This document shows, piece after piece, positions 1-11,419 of a stretch of DNA of 64,000 nucleotides (its first letter is position 1; each line of letters starts with the position of its first letter). The DNA is from Paraescarpia echinospica (taxonomy: Eukaryota; Annelida; Polychaeta; Sabellida; Siboglinidae): positions 65,023,740-65,087,739 of the forward strand of contig CM034538.1 in NCBI GenBank assembly GCA_020002185.1. The letters are read 5' to 3'. Below the pieces are notes generated by a model. The model had not been told where the DNA came from. It did no database searches and saw only the letters and a program-made list of their open reading frames with translations. A program made the translations under genes and the position numbers.

Positions 1-1963
1 CGATCTGTCCTGATGTCATTACTGCTCTTCCCCCTTGTTCCCTGTACGGGAGTGAGAGTCAGGTATATTACCGTCGAACCACTCGCTGTGTTCTTTTTAT
101 CCATAACTTCCTGTCATCAACCCCTCCCTCTCTCCACCTGTCATCCTAACCCACTCGTCTCATGTCCCCCCCCACACATTCCTCAAAATTCAGTTGTGGC
201 CTTCCCTTTGCAAGTTTGCCTGCATCCATCCTTGCGAAGTGGCCTGCCCTTCTCATTCGGCTTCTCGCCAGTCTTCTGTTAGGTTGCACTCCAACCCAAC
301 ATCGCTCCTCAGTTCAATTATCCGTCTTTCTCCACCATCTTTGTTGTTGTGATTCGTTACAGGTGTAAGTTGACCGAAAACGCAGACGATCTCGGTGGGT
401 GAATGACAGGGTTTATAGAAGTAAGCAAAAATAGCTTCATCTCCGTTAATTTAGGGAATGCCTAGTTTCTATAAAAAAGGTATCCTGCAAAGTCGACATG
501 TTCATGGTAGCAAGTATGGTCTAATAAGTTAACATCGTTCATGTTGTAAATATATTTTCATAAAATTAGATGAAATGGCAGTTATCTGATGCAACTGTAA
601 AACGGGATACGGCCGTAGCAAAATAACAATCAACAATTTACCTGGTGAAGAAGAAGATAATATTTGAAAACGCAGTATTGTGGTCGTCTGGAAATCTAAC
701 ATGGCGGAGAGAAAAAACTACTATCTCATAAATTAACCACAGGTCTGCATAAATATGGATCTAGCCGCCAAAATCAAGCTTCTTATTGGCTTAGAAGCCC
801 ACACATAAGATTTAGAGTCCAGCATAATGTGATTTAGCAGCTATTTTGATTCAAGATGTCTGCCAAACCAGAGGGATCAACAGGTATATAATCTACATGA
901 AACGTTTGTTTAATCTAGCGTAGCAGAAAGGACAACACCCAAGAAATTACTAAGCTATTAATGCTGTAACTAACGGCTAACATAGCACGTTTATCATAAC
1001 CAACGACATGTTTAAGATAGCACGTGATTGTGGGAAAGGCCCACTTACCATAAACATATATCAGCATCAACATGTCAACAGCGAGCTAGCTGTTTTCATT
1101 GTTCGCATCCATCCGCAAAAAATCGCCCCCAAGCAATTCGAATACTACGTATCGTTATCTTTCACGCTGTGTATACGGAGTTTGCTTTTCTTGGTATTTT
1201 CCTATCTTTCCTTTGACTCTGAATGCTTTGTTAAGATTTGACGTAGGAATTATATATCATAGAATTAACAACGTCGACGTTGCCCGTCGATTTCGAGAAT
1301 GTATGACACTCGTTTTAACGAGTCGTTGGATTCATGTTTCCTAGGAATAGGATGGATATACATGTTTGTATGATTATTATTATTATCACTAACAAAAATG
1401 CCCGTCCACGGAGAGGATAACTTGGCAGTTCATATATGACAGTCATGCTGGCAATATCTATCAAATGTTACGAAACACACGTTTTCTTTATACAAGCACA
1501 ATAACGCGTACGCGTAAGTATGTCATCGTTTCAGCGCATGTCTTAGGTATAAATTATAAGCAACCGCGTCACGCACGTGCAGCATTACTGGTTGCATGTT
1601 CAAAATACCACGGTCGGAGAGAAAGTTAAATTCACGTCCATCTATTGGCCCTAGTCGTGATTGTGTAGAATTGTAAAATATTTGTTGTACTGCTATGAGG
1701 ATAGACATAAGCCTATCTTGTCATAGGGTCTCAAACTACCTAGTCCATGACGCAGGGGACGGTTTCCCGAAGTATTTGCCGCTCGCGCGTGGCTTCCGCA
1801 AATGTTAACTTACGCATTACACAGTGAAGACATTGGTTTACCCTAAAAACCACTAAGAATCCTTGACTTACTGTGTATTTCGAAAATAATAAAGGTGTTA
1901 TGTTTCATTCGTGGTGTCATAGACTAATTAATTCCTGAAATATTGGCTTTATATAAAGTATGC

Positions 1964-1964
<1 letters not shown>
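1..1964. other. Non-genic stretch, nothing recognised
   Basis: I see only short, uninformative reading frames with no recognisable domain, no obvious repeat and no RNA gene. The first 300 bases are C/T-rich. The rest is ordinary AT-rich DNA. Confidence 0.5.
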
Positions 1965-2002
<38 letters not shown>

Positions 2003-2007
2003 CATAT

Positions 2008-2112
2008 GTCAATGGTTTATTAGGAAAACAGTTTGAACACGCAGCTACCGAATGTTACGAACTGCGCCATTTATATATGTATATATATATATGATATGTG
2101 TATATATAATAC

Positions 2113-2143
<31 letters not shown>

Positions 2144-2203
2144 GGCGCGATTCGTAACATTCGGTAGCTGTGTGTTCAAACTGTTTTTCTAATAAACCAT
2201 CGA
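2008..2203. mobile_element. Hairpin (MITE-like) inverted-repeat element
   Basis: Two arms of about 65 bp (2008-2076 and 2138-2203) are near-perfect reverse complements. Both contain the motif CAGCTACCGAATGTTACGAA or its complement, with a few mismatches. The centre is a TA-rich spacer of about 60 bp and a (TA)n run lies directly to the left (1965-2003). There is no coding content. This fits a small non-autonomous DNA element or a palindrome that grew in a TA microsatellite. No target duplication is clear because the flanks are low-complexity. Confidence 0.65.
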
Positions 2204-2345
2204 CGTTAAATATGTGATTGTAGTTGCAAATGGTTAGTTTGTATTAGCTTTTTTAATGCATAACACCAAAAGGCTGCCTTATTTTTCCTTTAATATTCTT
2301 CAGATTGAAAGCGAACATCTACGCGATATTGAGAGCGAGCCCATG

Positions 2346-4225
2346 AAATAAACAATGACAACATTAGGAGAAGAACCACCTCATTTCTTCAAAAATAAAC
2401 AATGACAACATTAGGAGAAGAACCACCTCATTTCTTCAAAAATAAACAATGACAACATTAGGAGAAGAACCACCTCATTTCTTCAAAAATAAACAATGAC
2501 AACATTAGGAGAAGAACCACCTCATTTCTTCAAAAATAAACAATGACAACATTAGGAGAAGAACCACCACATTTCTTCAAAAATAAACAATGACAACATT
2601 AGGAGAAGAACCACCTCATTTCTTCAAAAATAAACAATGACAACATTAGGAGAAGAACCACCACATTTCTTCAAAAATAAACAATGACAACATTAGGAGA
2701 AGAACCACCACATTTCTTCAAAAATAAACAATGACAACATTAGGAGAAGAACCACCACATTTCTTCAAAAATAAACAATGACAACATTAGGAGAAGAACC
2801 ACCTCATTTCTTCAAAAATAAACAATGACAACATTAGGAGAAGAACCACCTCATTTCTTCAAAAATAAAAAAAATTACAACATTAGGAGAAGAACCACCT
2901 CATTTCTTCAAAAATAAACAATGGCAACATTAGGAGAAGAACCACCACATTTCTTCAAAAATAAACAATGACAACATTAGGAGAAGAACCACCACATTTC
3001 TTCAAAAATAAACAATGACAACATTAGGAGAAGAACCACCTCATTTCTTCAAAAATAAACAATGACAACATTAGGAGAAGAACCACCTCATTTCTTCAAA
3101 AATAAACAATGACAACATTAGGAGAAGAACCACCTCATTTCTTCAAAAATAAACAATGACAACATTAGGAGAAGAACCACCACATTTCTTCAAAAATAAA
3201 CAATGACAACATTAGGAGAAGAACCACCACATTTCTTCAAAAATAAACAATGACAACATTAGGAGAAGAACCACCACATTTCTTCAAAAATAAACAATGA
3301 CAACATTAGGAGAAGAACCACCTCATTTCTTCAAAAATAAACAATGACAACATTAGGAGAAGAACCACCACATTTCTTCAAAAATAAACAATGACAACAT
3401 TAGGAGAAGAACCACCACATTTCTTCAAAAATAAACAATGACAACATTAGGAGAAGAACCACCTCATTTCTTCAAAAATAAACAATGACAACATTAGGAG
3501 AAGAACCACCTCATTTCTTCAAAAATAAACAATGACAACATTAGGAGAAGAACCACCTCATTTCTTCAAAAATAAACAACATTAGGAGAAGAACCACCTC
3601 ATTTCTTCAAAAATAAACAATGGCAACATTAGGAGAAGAACCACCACATTTCTTCAAAAATAAACAATGACAACATTAGGAGAAGAACCACCTCATTTCT
3701 TCAAAAATAAACAATGACAACATTAGGAGAAGAACCACCACATTTCTTCAAAAATAAACAATGACAACATTAGGAGAAGAACCACCACATTTCTTCAAAA
3801 ATAAACAATGACAACATTAGGAGAAGAACCACCACATTTCTTCAAAAATAAACAATGACAACATTAGGAGAAGAACCACCACATTTCTTCAAAAATAAAC
3901 AATGACAACATTAGGAGAAGAACCACCTCATTTCTTCAAAAATAAACAATGACAACATTAGGAGAAGAACCACCACATTTCTTCAAAAATAAACAATGAC
4001 AACATTAGGAGAAGAACCACCTCATTTCTTCAAAAATAAACAATGACAACATTAGGAGAAGAACCACCTCATTTCTTCAAAAATAAACAATGACAACATT
4101 AGGAGAAGAACCACCACATTTCTTCAAAAATAAACAATGACAACATTAGGAGAAGAACCACCACATTTCTTCAAAAATAAACAATGACAACATTAGGAGA
4201 AGAACCACCACGTTTCTTCAAAAAT
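2346..4225. repeat. 47-bp tandem satellite, about 40 copies
   Basis: The unit contains AACAATGACAACATTAGGAG followed by AAGAACCACC[T/A]CATTTCTTC and A-rich sequence. The spacing of the same base in successive units is 47 bp. Units fall into two versions differing at one base (CCTCATTT or CCACATTT), interspersed in runs. Rare variants include an A-rich disturbance near 2868, TGGCAAC near 2921 and 3620, and one shortened unit near 3575. There is no long reading frame and there are no spacers. Near identity of the units suggests recent expansion or ongoing homogenisation. Confidence 0.95.
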
Positions 4226-4295
4226 CCGCACACTAAGTGACATATAATCATACATGTACTTTAATTGTATTATAAATTTAGAAAATCCGCCGCAT

Positions 4296-4460
4296 AGATA
4301 CACACGCACGCACGCGCGCACACACACAGCACATACACGCACACATACTCGCACACATATTCGCACACGCGCACACGCGCACACGCGCACACGCACTCAC
4401 ACATACACACATACACACAAACACAAACACAAACACACACACACACACAAATACACATGC
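4296..4460. repeat. CA/CG dinucleotide-rich microsatellite
   Basis: A degenerate run of CA, CG and CACAA units. Reading frames across it on both strands are products of the repeat. Confidence 0.9.
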
Positions 4461-6911
4461 AGTGCAAAGAGCTATTCCGTACATAATATTGAAGATCCTC
4501 TGCACTTTCAACCCGTGGTTATCTATGGCAAACACATCAATAGATAACATACTAATATACTGCTATCACAAGGTATGCTTGTTGCCGAACAAATTGTGAT
4601 TATCTTAACGAGAGTTCATGGAATAAAAACAACTACGTGTCTCGATGAGTGCAGAAACATAGTTAAACCAGTAACATTTGTAACTTGAAATAGTCAGACG
4701 AATAAACATATTAAAACGGTAGTTTCAATCATACAAAATTCACGATATATTACGGCGTGTGCTTCTGTAACGAAATCTACAAACACTGATGTCAAATAGT
4801 TATATAACCTCGGAGACAGGAATTGTTAATTTGAAGGTGTTATTTTAGCGTCAGTGTGTAACAGTTAACGTTGAACGCAAAGAAGCCGTTGCCTGCCATA
4901 CAGCCATCTAAATAGCCACGCTGATGATACTATGGCAGTTGATAAACAGACACACGTTAAACCGGAGTACCACTTCTACATGCATTAAATGTGCCCGGTG
5001 GAGTTGTATTTCCAATAACTGTTATCTGACTCGCATGTCTATTATTTTTGCGCTGAATGCGGTTGGAACCTGGAACCTGTTTGATTAAAACAATGCGAGT
5101 TAGTAGCGATACACTCTCGTGTGGCAACACGGAAGCCTTGGACGACCCTAGTCAGACTGAATGGAGTCCGCAGATCGCGACGGCGTACAACTAGTGGATG
5201 GTGATAGCTGATGACTCATTTGCATTACAGTAGCTCGCTCTTTCTCTTTGTTATTTTGGGTAACTGCTTTGCTTTTTAGGGTGGTAATTTCACCGTAAAT
5301 AACGTCTTGACATGATGGTCCGTTACATAATTTCACCGTGAAGTGCGTCGTGACATGGTGTTCAGTTACACACCAGCCTCGGTGATCACGACATCAGCAT
5401 ATGGTTGACATGGCGTGAACTCGACTTTATTGTTAGAAGTAATGTTACCTCTCCGCACGCAGATGTTGTAAGTGTTCAAGGTGGCACTCGACCCCTTTTG
5501 TTATAATTGACCTTCCACTCCAACCAGCTTCTACGGTGGGAACAGGTTCAATAGGGGAGTGTGTGGACAAATGGTCATGTAGTAACTTTGAGCAACCCGC
5601 TGTAATTTTGTTAATAATTATCAGACGTTACATTTTTTCAATTCTCCAGTTGCACATACAAAGACACCGCCATTTAATTAACGACTAGCGGCGCGCAAAA
5701 TCACGATTGTATGTGTTTTAACCGTCGGAATGTTGCTGAGTAAATAATATGTTTTTATACCACTACCGTGTGATATACACTGTTGCTAATAATGGCATAG
5801 TGACACTACGGGAGACATGATCTAGCAATATCTGAGCCAGGTTTTTGGCAGATGCTAGTGTTCGTTTTGATAACACTCTTTTTGTGTGTACGTTTATCAA
5901 GTACCCTCGAGACCGGAAACTAGGGTCTAATGAGCCGTTTCCTGGATCACTAATTTAACTGGCTCAACCCCAAAATTTGTTTACGTTTAATGTGACAATT
6001 TCGAAGCGTTCGAATGTTTCTTTATTATGAACCGATAAGGTAAGTAATACATAAATTAATTTGATAAATTAGTAAATAAGCAATGACACGAAAATGAGGA
6101 AGGGACATTTTAGTAATTACATTCAATTAAAAACCAGGCACATTGCGAAACATGATACTTATTTATTGTTTTTTTTATACAATTATCCACACTGATATTG
6201 AGTTTACAGGATACCGTTTAATTTGTGTTACGCTAGCCTTAATGTATCATAATATACAAATATACGAACGCTACCAACATGCCCTATTGAAAGCAAACGA
6301 ATGTGCACCAGTCAGTTTAGTAACACGTGGGGGTGCCTGATCACAACTGAACTTGACAAACGTGTTTTATCGAACATCAAACTAGCATGAGCTAAGAATA
6401 CATAACATCGTGATTGTGCGTGCCATTCATCGTCCGTCATTTATCAACTAATCGTGAAGTTGTGCATATCCTGCTTATATAAAGCACAAAAATTCAAACG
6501 TCTGACCACCATCTACAAAATTACATGATGTGGTCACGGATCCCAACCTTCCCCACGTGGGTGTTTATGTATGTTTGCGTTTTGACATTTGTACAATCAC
6601 TGATTCGTGTCATCACAAAAAAGAATTGTCAACACGACATTATGGTTCTTGTGTGCATCACACAAGTATACACCTGAACGACAAGGGCGACAGAAGCAAA
6701 TCAGCTACTCGAGTTACCGCCGACAATGTTGTTTGAAGTTGCGCCGACACTCAATAAAAATAGAAATGCTACAGTACAACAAAATGGTATACGAATGTAT
6801 ACAGCGGTGTATAGAAGTTGTAATCAAAAATACGGATATCAACCAAAACACATGGCAGTTCTGATATAACTAATGCACATTCCGAATCGGATACATTTAT
6901 AATGTATTAAT
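4461..6911. other. Non-genic stretch, nothing recognised
   Basis: No reading frame with recognisable domains, no RNA gene and no clear repeat structure is visible. Frames reach at most about 85 codons and look random. Confidence 0.45.
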
Positions 6912-7310
6912 ATTCGATTGAGAGGACATCAGATAGAAGTGTTTAACTTGAGAGCATATCAGATAGAAGTGTTTAACTTGATTGAGAGGAGATTAAACGG
7001 TGTGTTTAAAATATTGAATGGTTATGAAAATATTAATGTAAATATGTTTTGTCAGTTAAGAAAGATAGAGGGACTAGAGGACGTGAAGTTACACTAGTAA
7101 AGGAGCAGTGTAGATTAGATATAAGAAAGTTCTCATTTTCACAAAGGACTGTTAATGAATGGAACAGGTTATCTGCTGATTGTGTGGGTGCTAGTAGTGT
7201 GAATATGTTTTAAAATAAAATCGTTGCATACCTCAGAAGTTTTCCTTGTCCACCTGCCATCTAGAGTTAATTATCTGGGTGGCAATCTTGTTAAATCTTA
7301 AATAGTTTTA
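6912..7310 (+). mobile_element. 3' fragment of CR1-like LINE
   Basis: This is the 3' end of the same LINE family found at 9852-15182 and 61335-64000. It holds a decayed C-terminus (the stretch encoding VTLVKEQCRLD-like residues and NVFK-like residues) followed by the shared 3' UTR: CCTGCCATCTAGAGTTAATT, then TGGCAATCTTGTTAAATCTT. A short internal duplication, the motif CAGATAGAAGTGTTTAACTT, occurs twice at 6930-6980. The fragment is 5'-truncated and cannot encode a product. Confidence 0.85.
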
Positions 7311-7375
7311 AGAACATTATATTAATTAATTAATTAAAAACTAGGAACATACTACCTCCTTTTAACAACCGGTGT
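7305..7375 (+). repeat. Dispersed repeat shared with about 39905-39975
   Basis: The motif TTAAGAACATTATATTAATT followed by AATTAAT, GGAAC and CTGCCTCC-like sequence recurs in inverted orientation near 39905-39975, inside aquaporin intron 3. It lies just beyond the LINE fragment. It is probably the end of an unidentified dispersed element. Confidence 0.6.
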
Positions 7376-7661
7376 GACGCACCTTTCCTCTCACTACCCC
7401 GTCTGTAGACCAGGTCAAATAACTAATACATTGCCCGTGTGTCGCCGTGACCTGATATGACATACAACATGGAGGAAGACGTGACAGATGGGTGGCCCTG
7501 TCACACTTCCTAAAGTGGTGGTGGTGAATAAAAAATGGATAAAGCCTGTAATTATATTGAAAAGAATTTACATGAAAAGGTGTCTAATGGCTATGTTTAC
7601 GCTACCTGCGTGAACATTTTATTAAAAAAATGGCGGATATTTCACGATAGCGGGATATAAC

Positions 7662-7725
7662 ACACACGCACACGCACACGCACACGCACACGCACACGCA
7701 CTCGCACACGCACACGCACACGCAT
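7662..7725. repeat. (CACACG)n microsatellite
   Basis: A short six-base repeat of CACACG and CGCACA phases. Flanking DNA to 8340 is AT-rich with several TTAATTAATT runs and no recognised feature. Confidence 0.85.
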
Positions 7726-8340
7726 ATATATAAACAGATTTAATAGATTCTCAGTTTTTTCTATTGATGCGGTCAAAGTAAACTATTTCGTATTCTTCTA
7801 TTAAGTAATCTTGTTCTATTAACTAATTAATTAATTGAGTTATGTGTACACGTATGGCATACATACTGACGCTGCTTGCGGGGCTCCACGCTTTTATTTG
7901 ATATATTAATACTTTACGCACTATCATCAAAGTTTGCAAACTATTTAATATCGTTCTAATAATTAATTGATTGTGTTATATCAATTAATTAAATAATGTA
8001 TTCCGAATTAAAAATAAACCGTAGGCCCATCTTGAATGCTCATCTCCTTATCTGCCAGCTCGTTATTCTTTATATACTACTTGTTTAATTCAGTTGTGGA
8101 GATCACTTAAATGGATAATTAATATGTGTTCTTATCTATGCGCTGTGGCGCTGTGAGGAGTGTCCGTGGCGGGATGCAAAACAAAATTTGGCACCCCCCA
8201 CATACATTTACATATATTATTTTACATATATCCTCTCCAAACAAACTGAACTGGTCATGCGACCGTCCAAATTGAGAATTACTTGTATGTAGAAGCATTG
8301 TATCGCAGATGTCCTAATGGGGTTCGGTTTCATCGATCAC

Positions 8341-8750
8341 ATACATAGAATCTCACCTTGTTGACGGACGTTGGATCAGTCGAACATTAGCGATGACATT
8401 CAATGATATATATGCTGTGTGTCTGTCCAGCAGAAACCTAAACATGGCATTCAGTTCCCGTTCGAATGAAAGACTTTCGTGACGTGCTAGTTTTCCGGGA
8501 ATTGTTTCGGTGTCGTATCCTTCCCCAGTCCATACGCTACTCACTGTTTCTTTGTGTAGTGCTTTGGTGGCAAATTACGATGCAGTGGACCAAACTTCCC
8601 GCAACCCTCTGATTTCTGGTGATTCATTCTGATCTTCGGACAGCCTTTTAAGTGGCACCGCCATGTACTCGAAACAGTCGTTAATAGCTCTGACAGTATC
8701 CTATCTGGCACGACCTACCATCTCAATTGTCCCAAAGAATGTCACAACGG
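8341..8750 (-). pseudogene. Unidentified coding-like remnant
   Basis: On the minus strand about 400 bp translate with few interruptions into a protein-like sequence. It contains FEYMAVPLKRLSEDQNESPE, then after a stop ESLSFERELNAMFRFLLDRH. Composition is balanced rather than repetitive, unlike the random frames nearby. I do not recognise the family. It could be a decayed mobile-element ORF or an old gene fragment. Confidence 0.25.
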
Positions 8751-9617
8751 GGAGCTACTAACTGACAGATTGAACACCAGCCAAGTTTAAATTTTGATTG
8801 TTACAGCTGAAGACTAGACCCGGCGCCCGTGTGCCAATACATCCCCCGGCCCCCGGGTCACAACACCACTGTCTATACGTAAAAATATTTTTAATTACTT
8901 TGATTTGCTTGTTATTGGACATTTTCACTTTAATCCGCATCTCAGCACATAATAGTTTATATCGATACATTACATGTAATTACATTAGGTGGTCTTGCAA
9001 TCGCACTACTCGGTGAGTCACCGTTAAGCAGTGGGACAATGCTATTCACTAGGAGAGGCTAGCGACTGACAGGGCTTATTTTAATACAACGTTCCGCAAA
9101 CCCTGGCCCGCGGGCCAAATTTGGCCCGCGGATGGATTTCCGTTGGCCCGCGAGACCCTCTCCAAAGCAGATATATTAAGAAAAAACATATTGGAATATA
9201 AATTTTGATTTGTTGATTTCGACTCTATTATTGAATCTAGACAACGTGACATTAATTTGGAGTTGCGTCGTCAACCCATTCTTATGCTCGAAGAGTTAGG
9301 CCTATTGTCTTACGAAAGGTGTCTTGATCAACAAATGAAGGTGTGCGCGTTTAATTAATTCTGCGCAATTGTCCGATGGCGCTGCGCAGATAGTCGTTAT
9401 GCATTTTTCATTAGTTAATCTTGATTGTTAACATGTATTGAAGGCATTCGATTGATAAATAACCGATGGAATCGCTATATTATCCTACCCTTCTTCCAGA
9501 ATCCAGCAGCACGAACGGATTCTCTAATCACTAATTTATTGAAATTATAATAATTTATTCTCAAATAATGAAACAAGCAATGACGTTAGTAATAATCATA
9601 TAATCATATATGGAATA

Positions 9618-9781
9618 TGTTCGTAATGACAACAGGTTCCATGATGATACTTTGTTATAAACTGTATATTTAATGTGTACGAGAACTACACGTGTTACAA
9701 GAGTGCGTGACCTTGTCACAATCTTGGTACATATATTACTACGCGTATTACTATCACGCTAATAAATGTAGTCCTGTAACA
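9618..9781 (-). repeat. 3' LTR of the gypsy element
   Basis: A 164-bp direct repeat of 23828-24007. It shares the start TGTTACAGGACTACATTTAT (minus strand), the CGTAGTAATA block and the CCTGTTGTCAT block at the end. A few substitutions and a short deletion separate it from the 5' LTR, so the insertion is not very recent. Confidence 0.8.
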
Positions 9782-9793
9782 TCCCTCTCTTTT
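9782..9793 (-). promoter_or_regulatory. Polypurine tract next to the 3' LTR
   Basis: The minus strand reads AAAAGAGAGGGA immediately before the LTR start TGTTACAGG. This is the expected place and composition for the primer of plus-strand synthesis, and it fixes the element's orientation. Confidence 0.75.
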
Positions 9794-9879
9794 AAGAGCA
9801 CTAAGTATCTATTTAACTGACGGACTAATAAGTATATTCAAGTTCTATCAGCATGCACTTACATATAGACAAGACTATA

Positions 9880-9945
9880 TGCAACGTCCTTCCCCTCGCA
9901 TATAGACAAGACTATATACGAGGGGAAGGACGTTGTTGTATGTCT
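9880..9945. repeat. Palindrome at the LINE 5' edge
   Basis: CAACGTCCTTCCCCTCG (left) is the perfect reverse complement of CGAGGGGAAGGACGTTG (right), with matching flanks CATATAGACAAGACTATAT between and around. It marks the 5' boundary of copy A and may come from a 5' inversion during insertion. Confidence 0.8.
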
Positions 9946-10386
9946 ACCGGGGGCTAGGATAGAGCTTGTGACCGAAAGGATAGAGAAGGTATTGGGGCAT
10001 GGCAAGGGAGGGTCTATACTAGTACACGTAGGGACAAACAATGCAGACAAGGAGGGAACAACTGGGATAGTTCAGAAGTACAGACATCTAGTGAGGAAGC
10101 TAAAGAAGACAAGAGTGGAACAGGTTGTTCTCTCAGGAATTTTGCCAGTAATGGGAGGAAGGAGTCAACATACAGAAACTGTAAGAGGATGGCGATCAAC
10201 GCACTAGTTGAACAGATGTGTGAAGAAGAGGGCGTGGGATTCATAGATTTATGGGGGTACTTTGTTGGGAGAGAAGATATGTACATGAGAGATGGCCTCC
10301 ATCTAAGTGGAAAGGGGGCAGCAGTATTCTCAGAGAATCTGCTGCGATCTGTTGACAGTGGGACAGGTTGCATCTATTTAAACTAA
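9935..10386 (+). pseudogene. LINE SGNH/esterase-like domain (ORF1 region)
   Basis: The frame contains ILVHVGTNNADKEG, matching SGNH block III (G-T-N), and further on MRDGLHLSGKGAAVFSEN, matching block V (D-x-x-H). A frameshift near 10180-10190 separates the two. An esterase-like domain upstream of the endonuclease is known from CR1-type LINEs, where it is thought to aid retrotransposition. A stop follows at about 10384 and the endonuclease begins about 100 bp later. The identification rests on these two motifs. Confidence 0.65.
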
Positions 10387-10484
10387 ATTCGCAGGGGGAC
10401 TCGCAGAGAAGCCTGAAACTGGAGGTATAGATAATGACAGCAACAATAATTCAGCAAAACTTGAAAACTGTTCTGAAGCTGGAT

Positions 10485-11376
10485 ATAAATGGGTTTGTTT
10501 AAATGCAAGGAGTATAGTAAACAAAAGAAATGAATTAAACATTATGGTAGAAGATATTAACCCTCACATAATAGGTATAACCGAATCATGGGCAACCACC
10601 GATATATCAGATGCCGAATTGGGACTGACAGGATATGTAATGTTTAGGAAAGATAGAATAGGAAGAAGAGGAGGTGGAGTTATTTTATATATTAAAGAAT
10701 CTATCCAGGCTTATGAAATAAAATTAGACTGAGAAGCAGATTGCGAAGAAGCTGTTTGGTGTAAAACATAGTTACAGGAAACTCAACGTTAACGTTTGGA
10801 TTAGTTTATCGAAGTCCAAACATAAGCATAGAACAGAATGAAAAAATACAAAACGCTATAAGGGAAGTGAGCAAACGGGACTGTGTTATTATGGGGGATT
10901 TTAACCATGGGCATATAAAATGGAAAACTCTACAGAATATGGGTAGTGAGGACCACAAGTTTTTAGGTTTAGTACAAGATAGTTTCCTTTCTCAACATGT
11001 GCTAGAACCAACCAGGGGAGAGAATGTGTTAGACATAGTTTTGTCCTCACAGAATGAATTAGTTGACAATGTCAGGATATGTGAGCCACTGGGGAATAGT
11101 GATCACAACCATATACACTTTACCATCAAAGTAAAATCAGAAAGGAATAGTAAAAAGCAGTACAGGAGAAAGTTCCACAAAGGAAAATATAGGGACATGA
11201 GGAAATATTTAGTAGAGATACCCTGGAATAACACACCGAAGAATAAGACAGCAACTCATCGTCAAATTTGTTCCCTTAAAAACACGGGAAACGGTCCAAA
11301 AAGGAACACTGAGAAGACATTAGTTCACTGCCAGTACCAGAGGCTAAGTTCAAGGGGGCAGAATCAGACTATTTAA
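10485..11376 (+). pseudogene. LINE APE-type endonuclease (copy A)
   Basis: Motifs appear in order: CLNARSIVNK, GITESWATT, VIMGDFNHGHIKW and LGNSDHNHIHF. These are the Asn, Glu, Asp-Asn and Asp-His residues of an AP-endonuclease fold, which nicks target DNA to prime reverse transcription. In-frame stops and frameshifts lie between 10730 and 10870. After about 11290 the frame changes because of an internal deletion that joins the endonuclease tail to a later part of the polyprotein. Confidence 0.85.
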
Positions 11377-11419
11377 GACAGTTAATTGTAACCCCAGAAA
11401 TGGTAGCTAAGAAAATTAG

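Noticed and set aside
2346..4225. CRISPR-like array
   Set aside because: Units are contiguous with no unique spacers and the DNA is eukaryotic. It is a plain tandem satellite.
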